From assembly GCA_046160825.1 (NCBI GenBank), contig JBJXHC010000037.1, forward strand, positions 10,044-74,043: 64,000 nt of DNA. The letters run 5' to 3'. The notes beneath the pieces are model-generated. The model was not told the origin of the DNA and made no database searches. It was given only the letters and a program-made list of their open reading frames with translations. Both the position numbers and the translations under genes were made by a program. Of this stretch, positions 26,794 through 36,341 are shown one piece after another. Source of the DNA: JBJXHC01 sp046160825 (lineage in GTDB: Bacteria; Bacteroidota; Ignavibacteria; UBA10030; UBA6906). Each line of letters starts with the position of its first letter. Within the stretch, counting starts at the first letter, position 1.

Positions 26794-29131
26794 ACGCGTT
26801 CTTGAGAGCCTCCTTGTACTCCACCACCGGATACATCTTCTTCAGCCCATCAAGCCATTCCCTCTCAAGGCGTTTTGATTCGTACTCCTGAAATGCGCTT
26901 GAGACTTCTGTGCCCGCTTCCTCAAATGTTTTTGTGCGCGCGGGATCCTTCTTATTCAAACGGACAATGAACCATGAGTTCTGGTATTGGAGAGGGAGCG
27001 AATACTCCCCGCTGGCGAGAGAATCGGCGCGCTGCGATCGTTCATCGGATGCCGCTGGAAGGATCGCATGACCGATAGGCCCGACGAGAGGCCGTCTTCC
27101 GATCAATTCAACTTCGACGCGTGCGTACAACGCCGTGATTGCGCTGTCAGATGTTCCGCGCGTGGGTACGCGTGTAAGAGTCGTGACGCGGCCGTCAGCA
27201 ATCCCAAGGTTCTTCACAAGATGGTTCTTTGCGGCTTCGAGACGCCGTACTGCAACACGTTCCCGCGTCCCTTTCCTTCCGAGCGTGTCGTGGTGTGCGA
27301 CCAGGGTTAATTTCAATCCCGGTTCGGCGATGAGCGCCTTTGCCACAGCGGCAAGCACTTTCTTTGATTGAGGCGAAAGAGCTGTCGAAGTCCCCTTGAA
27401 GAGCATCTGGTAATTCTTCGGCTGACTCATACGCACGGAGTCCTCCGCGACCAGCTTCTCAAAAGTCTCTCCCCGCATAAGTCGTTCGCGCAACGCAATG
27501 CCGCTCGAATCGGTTTCGACCCTCAACGTGCTGAAATCCACCCGATCAGGGAACCGGAACCTCTCATTGTTTGCCTCATAGTACATACGCAACGCTGAAT
27601 CCGAAACCGCGACACTGTTCCAGACACGGTCCTGCTCGATTTGGTACAAGAGGATTCCCTCCGTGTATTCCTTCATAATGGAAGCGAACTCCGGGTGCTC
27701 GCGCTCAATGGTCTCGGACTTGACTTCGTAGACAAGTTGCTCGCCGATTTTTTCCACGGTAGCGTGGATGGAGGCGGCGCGTAACGGGATGCTCGTCATA
27801 TCCGGGCGATTCTTGATAATTGCCACCACACTGTCGACAGAGACTGTCCGAGTATTGAACTTGAACATCGTTGCGCGTCCGAGTTCGGGGGGTATCGTTG
27901 CAAACCAGGCGGTATCGCGGGTCGAAGCATTGGTATCAACCGAAGTGATGAACGATGAGACGGTGGAGTTGTCGACAGTATAACCCGTTTCCTGTTTCAG
28001 GCGGTCAAGGTATTTTTTATAATCATCCTGAAACCCCACCTGCTGGTATGCCTGTCGGACTTCGGCCTGTGCCTCTTCAAATGGCTTCGGTGGTTTTGTG
28101 TCGATGCATTTGATGAGGTGGTATCCGTAAATGGTTCGAACGATGTCGGAAACCTGACCAGCTTTCATCTCCACGGCGACCTCATCGAACGACTGTACCC
28201 AGCGCCGGCGCGAAAACCACCCAAGATCTCCGCCGCGCGGTGCCGATCCGGGATCCTCCGAATTGCGTTGCGCGAGTTCCGCGAAATCAACTCCCGTCTT
28301 GATACTGTCCTGGATCAATTTGATTTTTGCGTAGGCGGCAAGCGTGTCTTCCGGTGTTGGATCCTGTTTCTCGAACCGTACCATGATATGACTGCACTGC
28401 ACTTCTCCCGGCGCGGGCTTCCGCTGTACGACTTTGATGATGTGTAACCCAAACTGTGAGCGGACCGGAGCGGAAGAGGTTTCACCAACCTTCATCGCGT
28501 ATGCCGCATCTTCGAACGTACCCACCATCTGACCACCGGTAAAGAAATAGAGATCGCCTCTGTTTTGTTTTGCAGACGGGTCTTGTGAATGCTCCACGGC
28601 AAGACTATCAAAGGCCGCGCCGGCCTTGATCATCGCGATAATTTCATTCGCCTTCTTATATGCAGCAGCAGAATCATCCGCAGAAGCCTCCGGGGTGAGT
28701 GTAATCAGAATATGGCTTGCACGGATCTCATCACGGCGGCGGTCAAACATCTTCTTCACGCCTGGAGCGGTAACTTCCCGGTCGGTGAGATACGATGCAG
28801 CGAGGCTTCCTTTATACTGCTTCACCTCATTGATTGCCTCAGGGGTTTTATCGAGTCCGAGTCTGTATGCATCAGCCAGCTTCAAACGGAAGTTGGTCAT
28901 CAGTCCGAGAAACTTCTCGCGTTCCTCCATGGTCGAAGCCGCGGCCTGCTCACGACTACCGTTGCTCTTGATATACAGGTTTTCATACTCCGCAAGAGTG
29001 ATTGGCGTTTCCCCGACTTTGGCAACAAGGGTGTCGCCGGCCTTTGGTGTACAGCCGGATATGAGAAGTAGCAGGAGAGAACTCAAGGTCAATACACACG
29101 TCGCCGTTGGTTTTGGATAGGATGTAACCAT
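26774..29131 (-). CDS. Large parvulin-type isomerase lipoprotein with OmpA-like segment
   Basis: 785 residues from the ATG at 29131. The leader ends LLISGC (lipobox). A SurA-N-like region (VAKVGETPITLAEYENLYIK) is followed by two well-kept parvulin domains (RASHILITLTPEASADDSAA to FGLHIIKVVQRK; CSHIMVRFEKQDPTPED to YGYHLIKCIDTK). A third helical region leads to a segment near residues 610-710, LSPQSKKVLAAVAKALIAEP, LKLTLVAHHDTLGRKGTRER and RRLEAAKNHLVKNLGI, that reads like an OmpA/MotB peptidoglycan-binding domain. This would tie a folding factor to the cell wall. A promoter-like element lies upstream. First gene of the operon. Confidence 0.87.
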   Translation of the reverse strand: MVTSYPKPTATCVLTLSSLLLLLISGCTPKAGDTLVAKVGETPITLAEYENLYIKSNGSREQAAASTMEEREKFLGLMTNFRLKLADAYRLGLDKTPEAINEVKQYKGSLAASYLTDREVTAPGVKKMFDRRRDEIRASHILITLTPEASADDSAAAYKKANEIIAMIKAGAAFDSLAVEHSQDPSAKQNRGDLYFFTGGQMVGTFEDAAYAMKVGETSSAPVRSQFGLHIIKVVQRKPAPGEVQCSHIMVRFEKQDPTPEDTLAAYAKIKLIQDSIKTGVDFAELAQRNSEDPGSAPRGGDLGWFSRRRWVQSFDEVAVEMKAGQVSDIVRTIYGYHLIKCIDTKPPKPFEEAQAEVRQAYQQVGFQDDYKKYLDRLKQETGYTVDNSTVSSFITSVDTNASTRDTAWFATIPPELGRATMFKFNTRTVSVDSVVAIIKNRPDMTSIPLRAASIHATVEKIGEQLVYEVKSETIEREHPEFASIMKEYTEGILLYQIEQDRVWNSVAVSDSALRMYYEANNERFRFPDRVDFSTLRVETDSSGIALRERLMRGETFEKLVAEDSVRMSQPKNYQMLFKGTSTALSPQSKKVLAAVAKALIAEPGLKLTLVAHHDTLGRKGTRERVAVRRLEAAKNHLVKNLGIADGRVTTLTRVPTRGTSDSAITALYARVEVELIGRRPLVGPIGHAILPAASDERSQRADSLASGEYSLPLQYQNSWFIVRLNKKDPARTKTFEEAGTEVSSAFQEYESKRLEREWLDGLKKMYPVVEYKEALKNAFAPTTY

Positions 29132-29186
29132 GCCGCTTACACTCCAATATTGGTGATACAGACAGGAATTTCGAGGTTTTTGGTGA

Positions 29187-29218
29187 GTAAGTGTAACCAA
29201 AAGGCGGTTGATAATCAA
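29187..29218 (-). promoter_or_regulatory. Promoter-like element of the SurA operon
   Basis: On the minus strand TTG (29218-29216), 20 bases, then TACACTTAC (29195-29187); the leader to the ATG at 29131 would be about 50 bases. Confidence 0.4.
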
Positions 29219-29301
29219 GGAGTTACGAGGTGGTAAGTGTCGGCGAACAATGCCCGCCTATCCGCTGGTGACTGGTCGAACAATACGGTCCCGGTTGTCC
29301 A

Positions 29302-30513
29302 TCAAATGCGTCCCAGCGCAGCCGCGAAATCCCGTTTCAGATCGTCGATATCCTCCACGCCAACAGAGATACGAATCATTCCGGGTGTTACGCCATGACT
29401 TTCCAATTCCCTCTTTGTCATATTGATGTGTGAGGAATACACCGGTATGCTGACGAGCGTTTCGACGCTGCCGAGTGACATGGCATTTACGGCGACCTTC
29501 AGCGAATCGGACACCTTCACAGCCGAACGCACACCGCCCTTTACCTCGATTGTCACCACACCGCCGAAACCCTCCATTTGTTGCCGCGCGATTTTGTGTT
29601 GAGGATGAGAGGGAAGCCCCGGGTAAATCGCCCGTTTAATCTTGCGGTGTCTTTGGAGGAAACGCGCAAGCGCCAATGCGTTCTCGTTCTGGCGTTGGAC
29701 GCGCAGGTCGAACGTCTTCAGGCTGCGCAGGAGTAACCAGGCAGCGAACGGGTCCGCCGCGCCTCCGAAGTACTTGAGTTGAGCGTGTACTCCTTTGACA
29801 AACTTCTTCGTTCCGACAACAACGCCTGCGAGAATATCACTGTGACCACCAAGATACTTGGTGCCGCTTTCGAGAACGACGTCCACGCCGAGTGACAATG
29901 GATCCTGGTTCAGGATTGTGGCGAATGTATTATCGCACATGATGATAATCTTCGTTCCGAGCCGCGTTTCTGCGCGGCGTGTTTCCTTCACGAGCGCCTT
30001 GATGTCGACAATACCCAGTGTCGGGTTGGTGGGCGTTTCGAAATACACAATTCTGGTGCGCGGCGTTGCCAACGCGCCAATCGACCGCAGAGCGTCCGGA
30101 TGAACGTAGCTGACGTCAATACCGTGGTCAGGAAGGATGTCGCGAAAGAACCGGTACGTTCCCCCGTATAACCCCGGCGTGCTGATGATATGGTCGCCCG
30201 ACTTTGCTGCCGAAAAAATTGCCGTCGTAATTGCCGCCATGCCGGAGGAGAAGAGCAGAGCGCTCTCTGCGTTCATCATCAATGCAATACGCTCTTGTGC
30301 CTCGCGAACGGTCGGGTTGTGGTAACGGGAATAGACGTATATATTTGGATCTCCCTTCGCGTACCGGATCGCGTCACCAGAGTTTGCAAAACGATATGTC
30401 GATGTCTGTACCAGCGGGGGTGCAACGGGCCCCTGATACGCGTACGTGGACACGCCGTGAATAGCCTTTGTTGACACAGCCATTGAGCCGGGAGAGTTTT
30501 TTTTGCGCGCCAT
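29302..30513 (-). CDS. Cys/Met-metabolism PLP-dependent enzyme (cystathionine gamma-synthase/lyase family)
   Basis: 403 residues, cytoplasmic. The Cys/Met metabolism fold is plain: PPLVQTSTYRF, YSRYHNPTVREAQERIA, LFSSGMAAITTAIF, the PLP-nitrogen aspartate D194 in IMCDNTFAT, and the PLP lysine K219 in ESGTKYLGGHSD. The C-terminal SVETLVSIPVYSSH is also typical. Which reaction it performs (cystathionine gamma-synthase, gamma-lyase, methionine gamma-lyase or O-acylhomoserine sulfhydrylase) cannot be fixed from sequence by eye. It starts five bases after panE and probably shares its transcript. Confidence 0.92.
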   Translation of the reverse strand: MARKKNSPGSMAVSTKAIHGVSTYAYQGPVAPPLVQTSTYRFANSGDAIRYAKGDPNIYVYSRYHNPTVREAQERIALMMNAESALLFSSGMAAITTAIFSAAKSGDHIISTPGLYGGTYRFFRDILPDHGIDVSYVHPDALRSIGALATPRTRIVYFETPTNPTLGIVDIKALVKETRRAETRLGTKIIIMCDNTFATILNQDPLSLGVDVVLESGTKYLGGHSDILAGVVVGTKKFVKGVHAQLKYFGGAADPFAAWLLLRSLKTFDLRVQRQNENALALARFLQRHRKIKRAIYPGLPSHPQHKIARQQMEGFGGVVTIEVKGGVRSAVKVSDSLKVAVNAMSLGSVETLVSIPVYSSHINMTKRELESHGVTPGMIRISVGVEDIDDLKRDFAAALGRI

Positions 30514-30518
30514 ACTTT

Positions 30519-31457
30519 TTATCCTAACGCCTGTGAATGTTTGAGGTGATACGGCAACAGTGCAGCGTACACCGTTGCGTGAATCGGAGTGGGGATATTC
30601 AACTCCATGCCGTAACGGACAATGGTTCCGGAGAATGCTTCGATTTCCAACGGCTTGTTGTGTACGAGATCGTGGTACATGGAAGAACGATTTGAATCAG
30701 GGCGCTTGACGGTATCGAACACATGATCAATGTAGTCGGGCGCTATTGCCACGCCCTTTGCCTTTGCGATTGCTTCAACTTCGCGCATGGCATCCACCAA
30801 CAGTTGCCGCGTCGGTTCAACCGCGAGTATCTCACCGAGTGTCAAGCGGGTCAATGTGGTCAAACCACCGACGGCGGAGATGAAGATGAATTTCTTCCAC
30901 AAGTCCGATTGGATATGCTCGCTCAGCGTCGCACTAATTCCCGCAGTCGTAAACATGGCAAGAATCTTCTTGCCGCGTGTGGCCGTTCCGGGTATCGGTG
31001 CCGCAAGAGGGCCAAAGATGATCTTCCTTGGTCCGCCGGTCTCCGAAATTTCCCCGGGTGCGGTTATGGTGGAATAAATATAAGAAACCCCGCCCCACAC
31101 AATTCCCGTTGAGAGCGTCTGCCGGAGTTTCTCTTCGTTGTCGATACCATTCTGCAAACTGATGACGATGGTGTGAGGTGAAAGCAGAGGCGAAAGCCGG
31201 CTGGCGACGGCCTCCGTATCATACGACTTCACACAGAACAACACAACATCGGCGGGTCCGATTGCCGTGTAATCGTCTGTCATTTTTCCAGGAGGCACCA
31301 CGAACTCACCGTCGCTTGCGCGCACCTTCAATCCGCGGGCTTTCATGGTTTGCAAGTGTGTTCCGCGCGCAACAAACCATACATCAGCGCCACTCAGTGC
31401 AAGTTTGCCTCCAAAGTATCCCCCGACCCCTCCCGTTCCCACGACAACGAACTTCAT
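30519..31457 (-). CDS. panE: 2-dehydropantoate 2-reductase
   Basis: 312 residues. Reduces ketopantoate to pantoate with NADPH in the coenzyme A pathway. The N-terminal dinucleotide fold reads VVGTGGVGGYFGGKLALSGA; further motifs are LFCVKSYDTEAVA, ISLQNGIDNEEKL and the C-terminal DLWKKFIFISAVGGLTTLT and NRSSMYHDLVHNKPLEIEAF, the last containing the conserved S-S-M-x-x-D. The start overlaps the end of rqcH (ATGA). The same window holds coaBC, another step of CoA synthesis. Confidence 0.93.
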   Translation of the reverse strand: MKFVVVGTGGVGGYFGGKLALSGADVWFVARGTHLQTMKARGLKVRASDGEFVVPPGKMTDDYTAIGPADVVLFCVKSYDTEAVASRLSPLLSPHTIVISLQNGIDNEEKLRQTLSTGIVWGGVSYIYSTITAPGEISETGGPRKIIFGPLAAPIPGTATRGKKILAMFTTAGISATLSEHIQSDLWKKFIFISAVGGLTTLTRLTLGEILAVEPTRQLLVDAMREVEAIAKAKGVAIAPDYIDHVFDTVKRPDSNRSSMYHDLVHNKPLEIEAFSGTIVRYGMELNIPTPIHATVYAALLPYHLKHSQALG

Positions 31458-33112
31458 GTCTCTTCTCCGGGCAATGCAGGCTCTGCGAAGATCACCTTCT
31501 CGCGTTCAATAACAACCGTTCCCGGCGGCGCACCCTTGGGTTTGCGGACGTATTTTTTCTCGGTCATCGCCACAGGTACCATCTTTGCGTTTCTCATCTT
31601 ACTGTAGTACGCGGCGATGGCCGCGGTTTGTTCCTTCGCTTTCTTGCTTGGTTCGCCTTTGCCTGTGCCGACCTTGAGCACAACGTGCGACCCGCTGGAA
31701 CCGCGTGCATGGAACCAGAGGTCGTTCGGCTTTGCATGGCGTACGGTCAACAGGTCGTTGTTCTGACTGCTTTTGCCTGCCCAGACTTCGAAACCGCCAT
31801 CCACCGTGAACACGCGGAACGGCAACTGCTCACGCTCCTTCCCCTTCACATCCAACCCGAATTCTTCAAGCTCGCCCTGATGCTCTTCCATGAATGCCTT
31901 CAGTTCTTCCTGTGTATGCAGCCCATCGAGTTTGGCGAGCAGCGTCTCTGCCGACGCGATTTTCGTACGTTGCTCTTCCAACCGTGCAACGCTCTGCTTC
32001 CGTGCAACGCGTGCGGATTTTGCCTTCTCAAAAAATCGTTGAGCGTTCTCCGTCGGTGCAAGGCGTACGTCAAGCTTGATGGTGAGTTCACCATCACCGT
32101 CACTCAAGCGGATCGAACCCTGACCTTTTGTAATTTCAGATAAGTGTGAAAGCAGGAGCTTGCCGGAACGCTCGTACTCCCCTTCACGGGGGACATTATC
32201 ACTTTCCTTTTCCAGTGCGGTGACAGTCCGACGCGCCCGTTCCACCTGCGACCTCAATGGACCGATCACGCCGCCAACGCCAACATTCAATCGTTGTGTG
32301 GCCGACTGTCGGGAAAGGAAGAAGCGAACGGCCTGGTGGAGATCATCAAACTGCTTCGGTTCGGTGTCCGGAAGATGATGGAGTGGAACGATGGACAGCG
32401 CGACAGACTGATCGTCTTTCCCGGCCTCAACGTACACAAGGGGAACGGGAGATGCAATCTCGCGATGGAGATGAAGAAGAGAACTCTTGAGTTGTTCGAT
32501 CTTCTCCGGTGGAAGTTCACCGGCCTTCTGTGAGGAGGTGATGCCGGCACGATGAAGCAGTTCCTTGATCAACGTTGGTCCCAGAGTTGGGTAAGCCGAC
32601 TTGATCAGTCCTCCGATTGGTGATTGCGGATGAGATAAGATGCTCTCATCGATCAATGTCAGGTCTGTGATGAGGGGTTCTTCCGGTTTGGGCTGATATG
32701 ATTTTCCGGCATGGCGCGCAGCATCATGAAACGACGAAAGGACATTCATCTTCTCATCAACCAGAAGAACATTGGACATCAACCCGAAAAACTGGGCATA
32801 GAGTGAACAGCCGTCATCCAGTCGAAGCCGTACCACCCGGTCGGAAGGATGGATGGTTGCGGAAAGTAATGTTGTGCCAACTACACCGGGGAGAACGTTT
32901 GCGGTATTTCTTTTGGCCCGTGCATAGTCAGGATGAAGATAGAGGGAACCGGCATGAGGCCGACACGAGAATACCAACGCGGAGGATTCCCCCTCGAACC
33001 CGATCACAAGTTCGTCTTTGTGTTGGGTAAAGACCCCGGCAATCCTCTTCCCACGTAAGCGCGAGTCAATGCCAACGGTCAGCCAGTGTAGCGTGTAGTA
33101 ATTACTTAGCAT
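31454..33112 (-). CDS. rqcH: NFACT-domain ribosome quality-control protein RqcH
   Basis: 552 residues. In bacteria RqcH binds stalled 50S subunits and directs addition of C-terminal alanine tails that mark the nascent chain for degradation. NFACT-N starts MLSNYYTLHWLTVGIDSRLRGKRIAG; a coiled-coil middle (LRSQVERARRTVTALEKESD, KSARVARKQSVARLEEQRTK) leads to the NFACT-R domain with AGKSSQNNDLLTVRHAKPND and LWFHARGSSGSHVVL. The start at 33112 is the standard family N-terminus; a frame running to 33307 is longer but atypical. It heads an operon with panE and the PLP enzyme. Confidence 0.93.
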   Translation of the reverse strand: MLSNYYTLHWLTVGIDSRLRGKRIAGVFTQHKDELVIGFEGESSALVFSCRPHAGSLYLHPDYARAKRNTANVLPGVVGTTLLSATIHPSDRVVRLRLDDGCSLYAQFFGLMSNVLLVDEKMNVLSSFHDAARHAGKSYQPKPEEPLITDLTLIDESILSHPQSPIGGLIKSAYPTLGPTLIKELLHRAGITSSQKAGELPPEKIEQLKSSLLHLHREIASPVPLVYVEAGKDDQSVALSIVPLHHLPDTEPKQFDDLHQAVRFFLSRQSATQRLNVGVGGVIGPLRSQVERARRTVTALEKESDNVPREGEYERSGKLLLSHLSEITKGQGSIRLSDGDGELTIKLDVRLAPTENAQRFFEKAKSARVARKQSVARLEEQRTKIASAETLLAKLDGLHTQEELKAFMEEHQGELEEFGLDVKGKEREQLPFRVFTVDGGFEVWAGKSSQNNDLLTVRHAKPNDLWFHARGSSGSHVVLKVGTGKGEPSKKAKEQTAAIAAYYSKMRNAKMVPVAMTEKKYVRKPKGAPPGTVVIEREKVIFAEPALPGEET

Positions 33113-33122
33113 AGGTGTTGTC

Positions 33123-33154
33123 AACAATATATTGAAAAGCGCCTCTTTTGCCAA
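33123..33154 (-). promoter_or_regulatory. Promoter of rqcH-panE
   Basis: On the minus strand TTG (33154-33152), 20 bases, then TATATTGTT (33131-33123). Its distance to the ATG at 33112 implies a very short leader. Confidence 0.5.
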
Positions 33155-33220
33155 AGCAGCGTCGGTTTGGTGTGGATAACTTGTTGATTCGGATGTTTGA
33201 AATCTGTGCGAAAGTTTCAA

Positions 33221-33252
33221 TTGCAACTCCATCCCGTATTGCTTAGTTTTAT
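33221..33252 (+). promoter_or_regulatory. Promoter of the yicC-gmk-rpoZ-coaBC operon
   Basis: TTG (33221-33223), 20 bases, then TAGTTTTAT (33244-33252); start of transcription would lie about 20 bases before the yicC ATG. It is divergent from the rqcH promoter. Confidence 0.5.
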
Positions 33253-33277
33253 GCTCCAAACCTAGCAAAGAGGATGT

Positions 33278-34156
33278 ATGATAGCCAGTATGACCGGCTA
33301 TGGCCATGGCGTGGCCACCCGGAGCGGAATTACCGTCTCCGTGGAAGTCAGGAGCGTAAATAGCCGGTTTCTTGAGGTGACCACCCGTCTCCCCCGTTCG
33401 CTTTCCCTTCGCGAAAATGAGATAAAGGAAATCATCCGGAAACGCGCTTCCCGCGGGAAGGTAACACTTCTCGTCGGGGTTGAGCGGGAAACGGCCAATG
33501 ATCTCGCATTGAAGATCAACGTTCCCGCCGCGAAGGCGTATTATAAATTATTGAACCAGTTGCGTAAGAGTGTGAAGCTGCGGGAGACAGTGAAGCTTGA
33601 ACACCTGCTCCGCTTCTCCGAGGTTATTGAGCCACAGGAAATTGAGAACAGTGATGACGCGGAATGGGTAATCCTTCAGCAGGCGCTGAACGAGGCGCTG
33701 AGCAACCAGACGACCATGAGGGTGCAGGAGGGCGGGGAGCTTAAAAGGGATTTCTTTCAACGTATCGCTTCCATTGAGAAGACGTTGGAAAAAATTGAAG
33801 TCCTGTCGCGTGAACAAGTCCCCAACGAACGGATCCGGTTACGTGAGAGGATCCAGCAGTTCCTCGAAAAGGAATCCATTGATGAAGGACGCCTCGAACT
33901 GGAATTGACGATGCTTGCCGATCGTCTCGACGTTACCGAAGAGTGCGTCCGATTCAGGAGTCACAACAAGTTCTTTCTTGAAGCGATGGACAACGATGAA
34001 CCCGCCGGACGTAAATTGAACTTCCTTATCCAGGAAATGAATCGTGAGGCAAACACGATAGGCTCCAAATCCAGTGCCTCGGAAATTGCGCATCTTATTG
34101 TGGGAGTGAAGGAAGAGCTGGAGAAGATCCGGGAGCAACTACAGAATATCGAGTGA
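33278..34156 (+). CDS. yicC: YicC-family endoribonuclease
   Basis: 292 residues, cytoplasmic. It starts IASMTGYGHGVATRSGITVS, continues EVRSVNSRFLEVTTRLPRSL, and ends with the DUF1732 region DRLDVTEECVRFRSHNKFFL and EMNREANTIGSKSSASEIAH, all diagnostic. YicC proteins are metal-dependent RNases acting on some small RNAs in E. coli. A purine-rich AGAGG precedes the ATG. Its stop overlaps the gmk start, as in many bacteria. Confidence 0.93.
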   Translation: MIASMTGYGHGVATRSGITVSVEVRSVNSRFLEVTTRLPRSLSLRENEIKEIIRKRASRGKVTLLVGVERETANDLALKINVPAAKAYYKLLNQLRKSVKLRETVKLEHLLRFSEVIEPQEIENSDDAEWVILQQALNEALSNQTTMRVQEGGELKRDFFQRIASIEKTLEKIEVLSREQVPNERIRLRERIQQFLEKESIDEGRLELELTMLADRLDVTEECVRFRSHNKFFLEAMDNDEPAGRKLNFLIQEMNREANTIGSKSSASEIAHLIVGVKEELEKIREQLQNIE

Positions 34157-34719
34157 TGGCGCAGGGCAAGCTTATTGTTATTTCCGCGCCAAGCGGCTCC
34201 GGCAAAACGACGATTGCACGGGAGATTATGAAGCGCAACCCCGGACTGGGGTTTTCGGTTTCGGCAACGACACGCAAACGTCGCGACACCGAGATTGATG
34301 GCAGAGATTATTTCTTTCTGACGGATGAAGAGTTCAGGCGCAGGGTTGCCGCGGGAGAATTTGTGGAATGGGAAGAGATGTACGGCAACCTGTACGGCAC
34401 ATTGAAAACGGAAATTGATCGTGCGATTTCCAACGGCCAGCACCTGGTGTTTGATGTTGACGTCAAGGGCGGGCGCTCAATAAAAGAACTCTACACGGAT
34501 GCACTCCTGATTTTTATTTGCCCCCCATCGCTCGATACCCTGAAGCAGCGGTTGACGGGAAGACGTACCGAAGACGAAGCCGCACTTGCGCGGCGCCTGG
34601 ATCGCGTGCCGATGGAAATGGAAATGGGGAAGGGATTTGATATCACGGTTGTCAACGATGATCTCGAGCGGGCAACTGCCGAGGTGGACAGAATAGTGAA
34701 ACATCATGTACATTCATAG
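34156..34719 (+). CDS. gmk: Guanylate kinase
   Basis: 187 residues. Phosphorylates GMP to GDP. P-loop APSGSGKT at residues 11-18; GMP-binding VSATTRKRRDTEIDGRDYFF; EWEEMYGNLYGT; DVDVKGGRSIKELYTDALLIF. The ATG at 34156 shares its A with the yicC stop; the GTG one codon before is an alternative. Length is at the low end of normal but complete. Confidence 0.96.
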   Translation: MAQGKLIVISAPSGSGKTTIAREIMKRNPGLGFSVSATTRKRRDTEIDGRDYFFLTDEEFRRRVAAGEFVEWEEMYGNLYGTLKTEIDRAISNGQHLVFDVDVKGGRSIKELYTDALLIFICPPSLDTLKQRLTGRRTEDEAALARRLDRVPMEMEMGKGFDITVVNDDLERATAEVDRIVKHHVHS

Positions 34720-34730
34720 AGGAGAGAACA

Positions 34731-35084
34731 ATGGCAATCAAGCCTATTGACATCGAGGCATTTTCCGGACACGCAAAGAATATTCACGAAGCTATCGTTG
34801 CGACTTCCAAGCGGGCACGCCAGATCAATGAAGAGATCAAGATTGAATTCAGCCAGCGCGTCGAACTTGTCGCCCCGAAAACCGAATCGGAGAACGAGGA
34901 GAACGACATCAACCCGGATCAGCTCAAGGTGAGTCTTGAGTTCGAGAAACGTCCTAAGCCGACTGATACGGCGCTGGATGAACTGATGACCGGAAACTTG
35001 CAGTGGCGCTACAAGGAACGCGAAGAACCGGTCAAGCCGGCCGCCGAGGAAGCTGCGGAAGAATCAGACGAGTCTGAAGAATAG
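34731..35084 (+). CDS. rpoZ: RNA polymerase omega subunit
   Basis: 117 residues. Omega assists assembly of beta-prime into RNA polymerase. The Rpb6/omega core is NIHEAIVATSKRARQINEEI, followed by an acidic tail (EEPVKPAAEEAAEESDESEE) with KVSLEFEKRPKPTDTALDELMTGNLQW, usual for Bacteroidota-type omega. GAGG lies before the ATG; the gene is 11 bases after gmk and four bases before coaBC. Confidence 0.85.
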   Translation: MAIKPIDIEAFSGHAKNIHEAIVATSKRARQINEEIKIEFSQRVELVAPKTESENEENDINPDQLKVSLEFEKRPKPTDTALDELMTGNLQWRYKEREEPVKPAAEEAAEESDESEE

Positions 35085-35087
35085 GGA

Positions 35088-36305
35088 ATGCTGCACGGGA
35101 AACACATAGTGCTCGGAGTTACCGGCGGCATTGCGGCATATAAAAGCGCCTGGCTTGTTCGCGAGCTTGTAAAAGCAGGCGCCGATGTGCAGGTGGTAAT
35201 GACGAGAAATGCAACGCAGTTTGTAACACCGCTTACTCTTTCCACCCTCTCCAGGCGCGAAGTAATCATCGAACTGTTCCCGGCGTCCGGCGATCAGTCC
35301 ACCGACCAGTGGACGAAGCATATTGATCTCGCGCTGTGGGCAGACATCATGTTTATCGCTCCGGCAACAGCCAACACCATGGCGAAGATCGTCCATGGCA
35401 TGGCGGATGATTTTCTCACCACGCTGGTGCTTGCCCTTCGTTGTCCTCTGGCGCTCGCTCCTGCCATGGATGTCGATATGTACAAGAACGATACGACGCA
35501 ACGCAACATAGACGCGTTGCGACAGTCGGGTTGCCTTGTCCTTGATCCGGAAGAAGGCGAACTTGCCAGCGGGTTATCGGGACCCGGACGGTTGCCGGAG
35601 ATTGAGCGCCTCGTGAAGTTTGTTGATGGCATTCTCGATAAAGTACACCAGGATCTCAAGGGTCGTAAAGTGCTCGTTACCGCCGGTCCGACCCATGAAC
35701 CGATTGATCCCGTCCGGTTCATCGGGAATCGATCCTCAGGCAGGATGGGATTCGCGCTTGCCAATGCTGCCGCGCAACGCGGCGCAGACGTCACGCTCGT
35801 CAGCGGGCCTGTAGAGTTGCGCACGCCGCGCAACACCCGCCGCGTGGATGTGGAGACAGCAGAACAAATGAAGACGGCGGTGGAAAAAGAATTCCCTTCC
35901 GCTGATCTCGTGGTCATGTCTGCAGCCGTTGCTGATTTTACCCCGGCCAATGTTGCAGAGAAGAAGATGAAGCGGGAGGCCTCTGCCGGTGATACCATGA
36001 ATCTGGAATTGAAAAAGAACCCCGACATCCTCCGTGGACTCGGGGAGAAAAAATTGCGCCAGGTGCTTGTCGGCTTTGCACTCGAAACCAACGACGGCGT
36101 TGCCAACGCGAAGAAAAAACTCTCATCCAAAAATCTTGATGTCGTTGTTCTGAATACTGTTGGAGAAGAAGGCGCGGGTTTCGGCACCGAGACGAACATT
36201 GTCACCGTTATAACACCCGACGGTACGGTGGAACGTCTCCCCAAGATGTCCAAGTTCGATGTGGCACACGAGATTTTGAACAGAGTCGTTCCCCTGTTGA
36301 AGTAA
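35088..36305 (+). CDS. coaBC: Bifunctional phosphopantothenoylcysteine decarboxylase / phosphopantothenate-cysteine ligase
   Basis: 405 residues, two steps of coenzyme A synthesis. CoaC (residues 1-190): LGVTGGIAAYKSAWLVRELV, DLALWADIMFIAPATANTMA, active-site region ALAPAMDVDMYKN. CoaB (190-405): VLVTAGPTHEPIDPVRFIGN, SSGRMGFALANAAAQRGADV and KKNPDILRGLGEKK with VGFALETND. The flavin-binding and CTP-dependent ligase parts are both intact. Fourth gene of the yicC operon. Confidence 0.96.
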   Translation: MLHGKHIVLGVTGGIAAYKSAWLVRELVKAGADVQVVMTRNATQFVTPLTLSTLSRREVIIELFPASGDQSTDQWTKHIDLALWADIMFIAPATANTMAKIVHGMADDFLTTLVLALRCPLALAPAMDVDMYKNDTTQRNIDALRQSGCLVLDPEEGELASGLSGPGRLPEIERLVKFVDGILDKVHQDLKGRKVLVTAGPTHEPIDPVRFIGNRSSGRMGFALANAAAQRGADVTLVSGPVELRTPRNTRRVDVETAEQMKTAVEKEFPSADLVVMSAAVADFTPANVAEKKMKREASAGDTMNLELKKNPDILRGLGEKKLRQVLVGFALETNDGVANAKKKLSSKNLDVVVLNTVGEEGAGFGTETNIVTVITPDGTVERLPKMSKFDVAHEILNRVVPLLK

Positions 36306-36341
36306 CACTGATTCGTTCCATTCCATTTTATTCTCTTCCCG

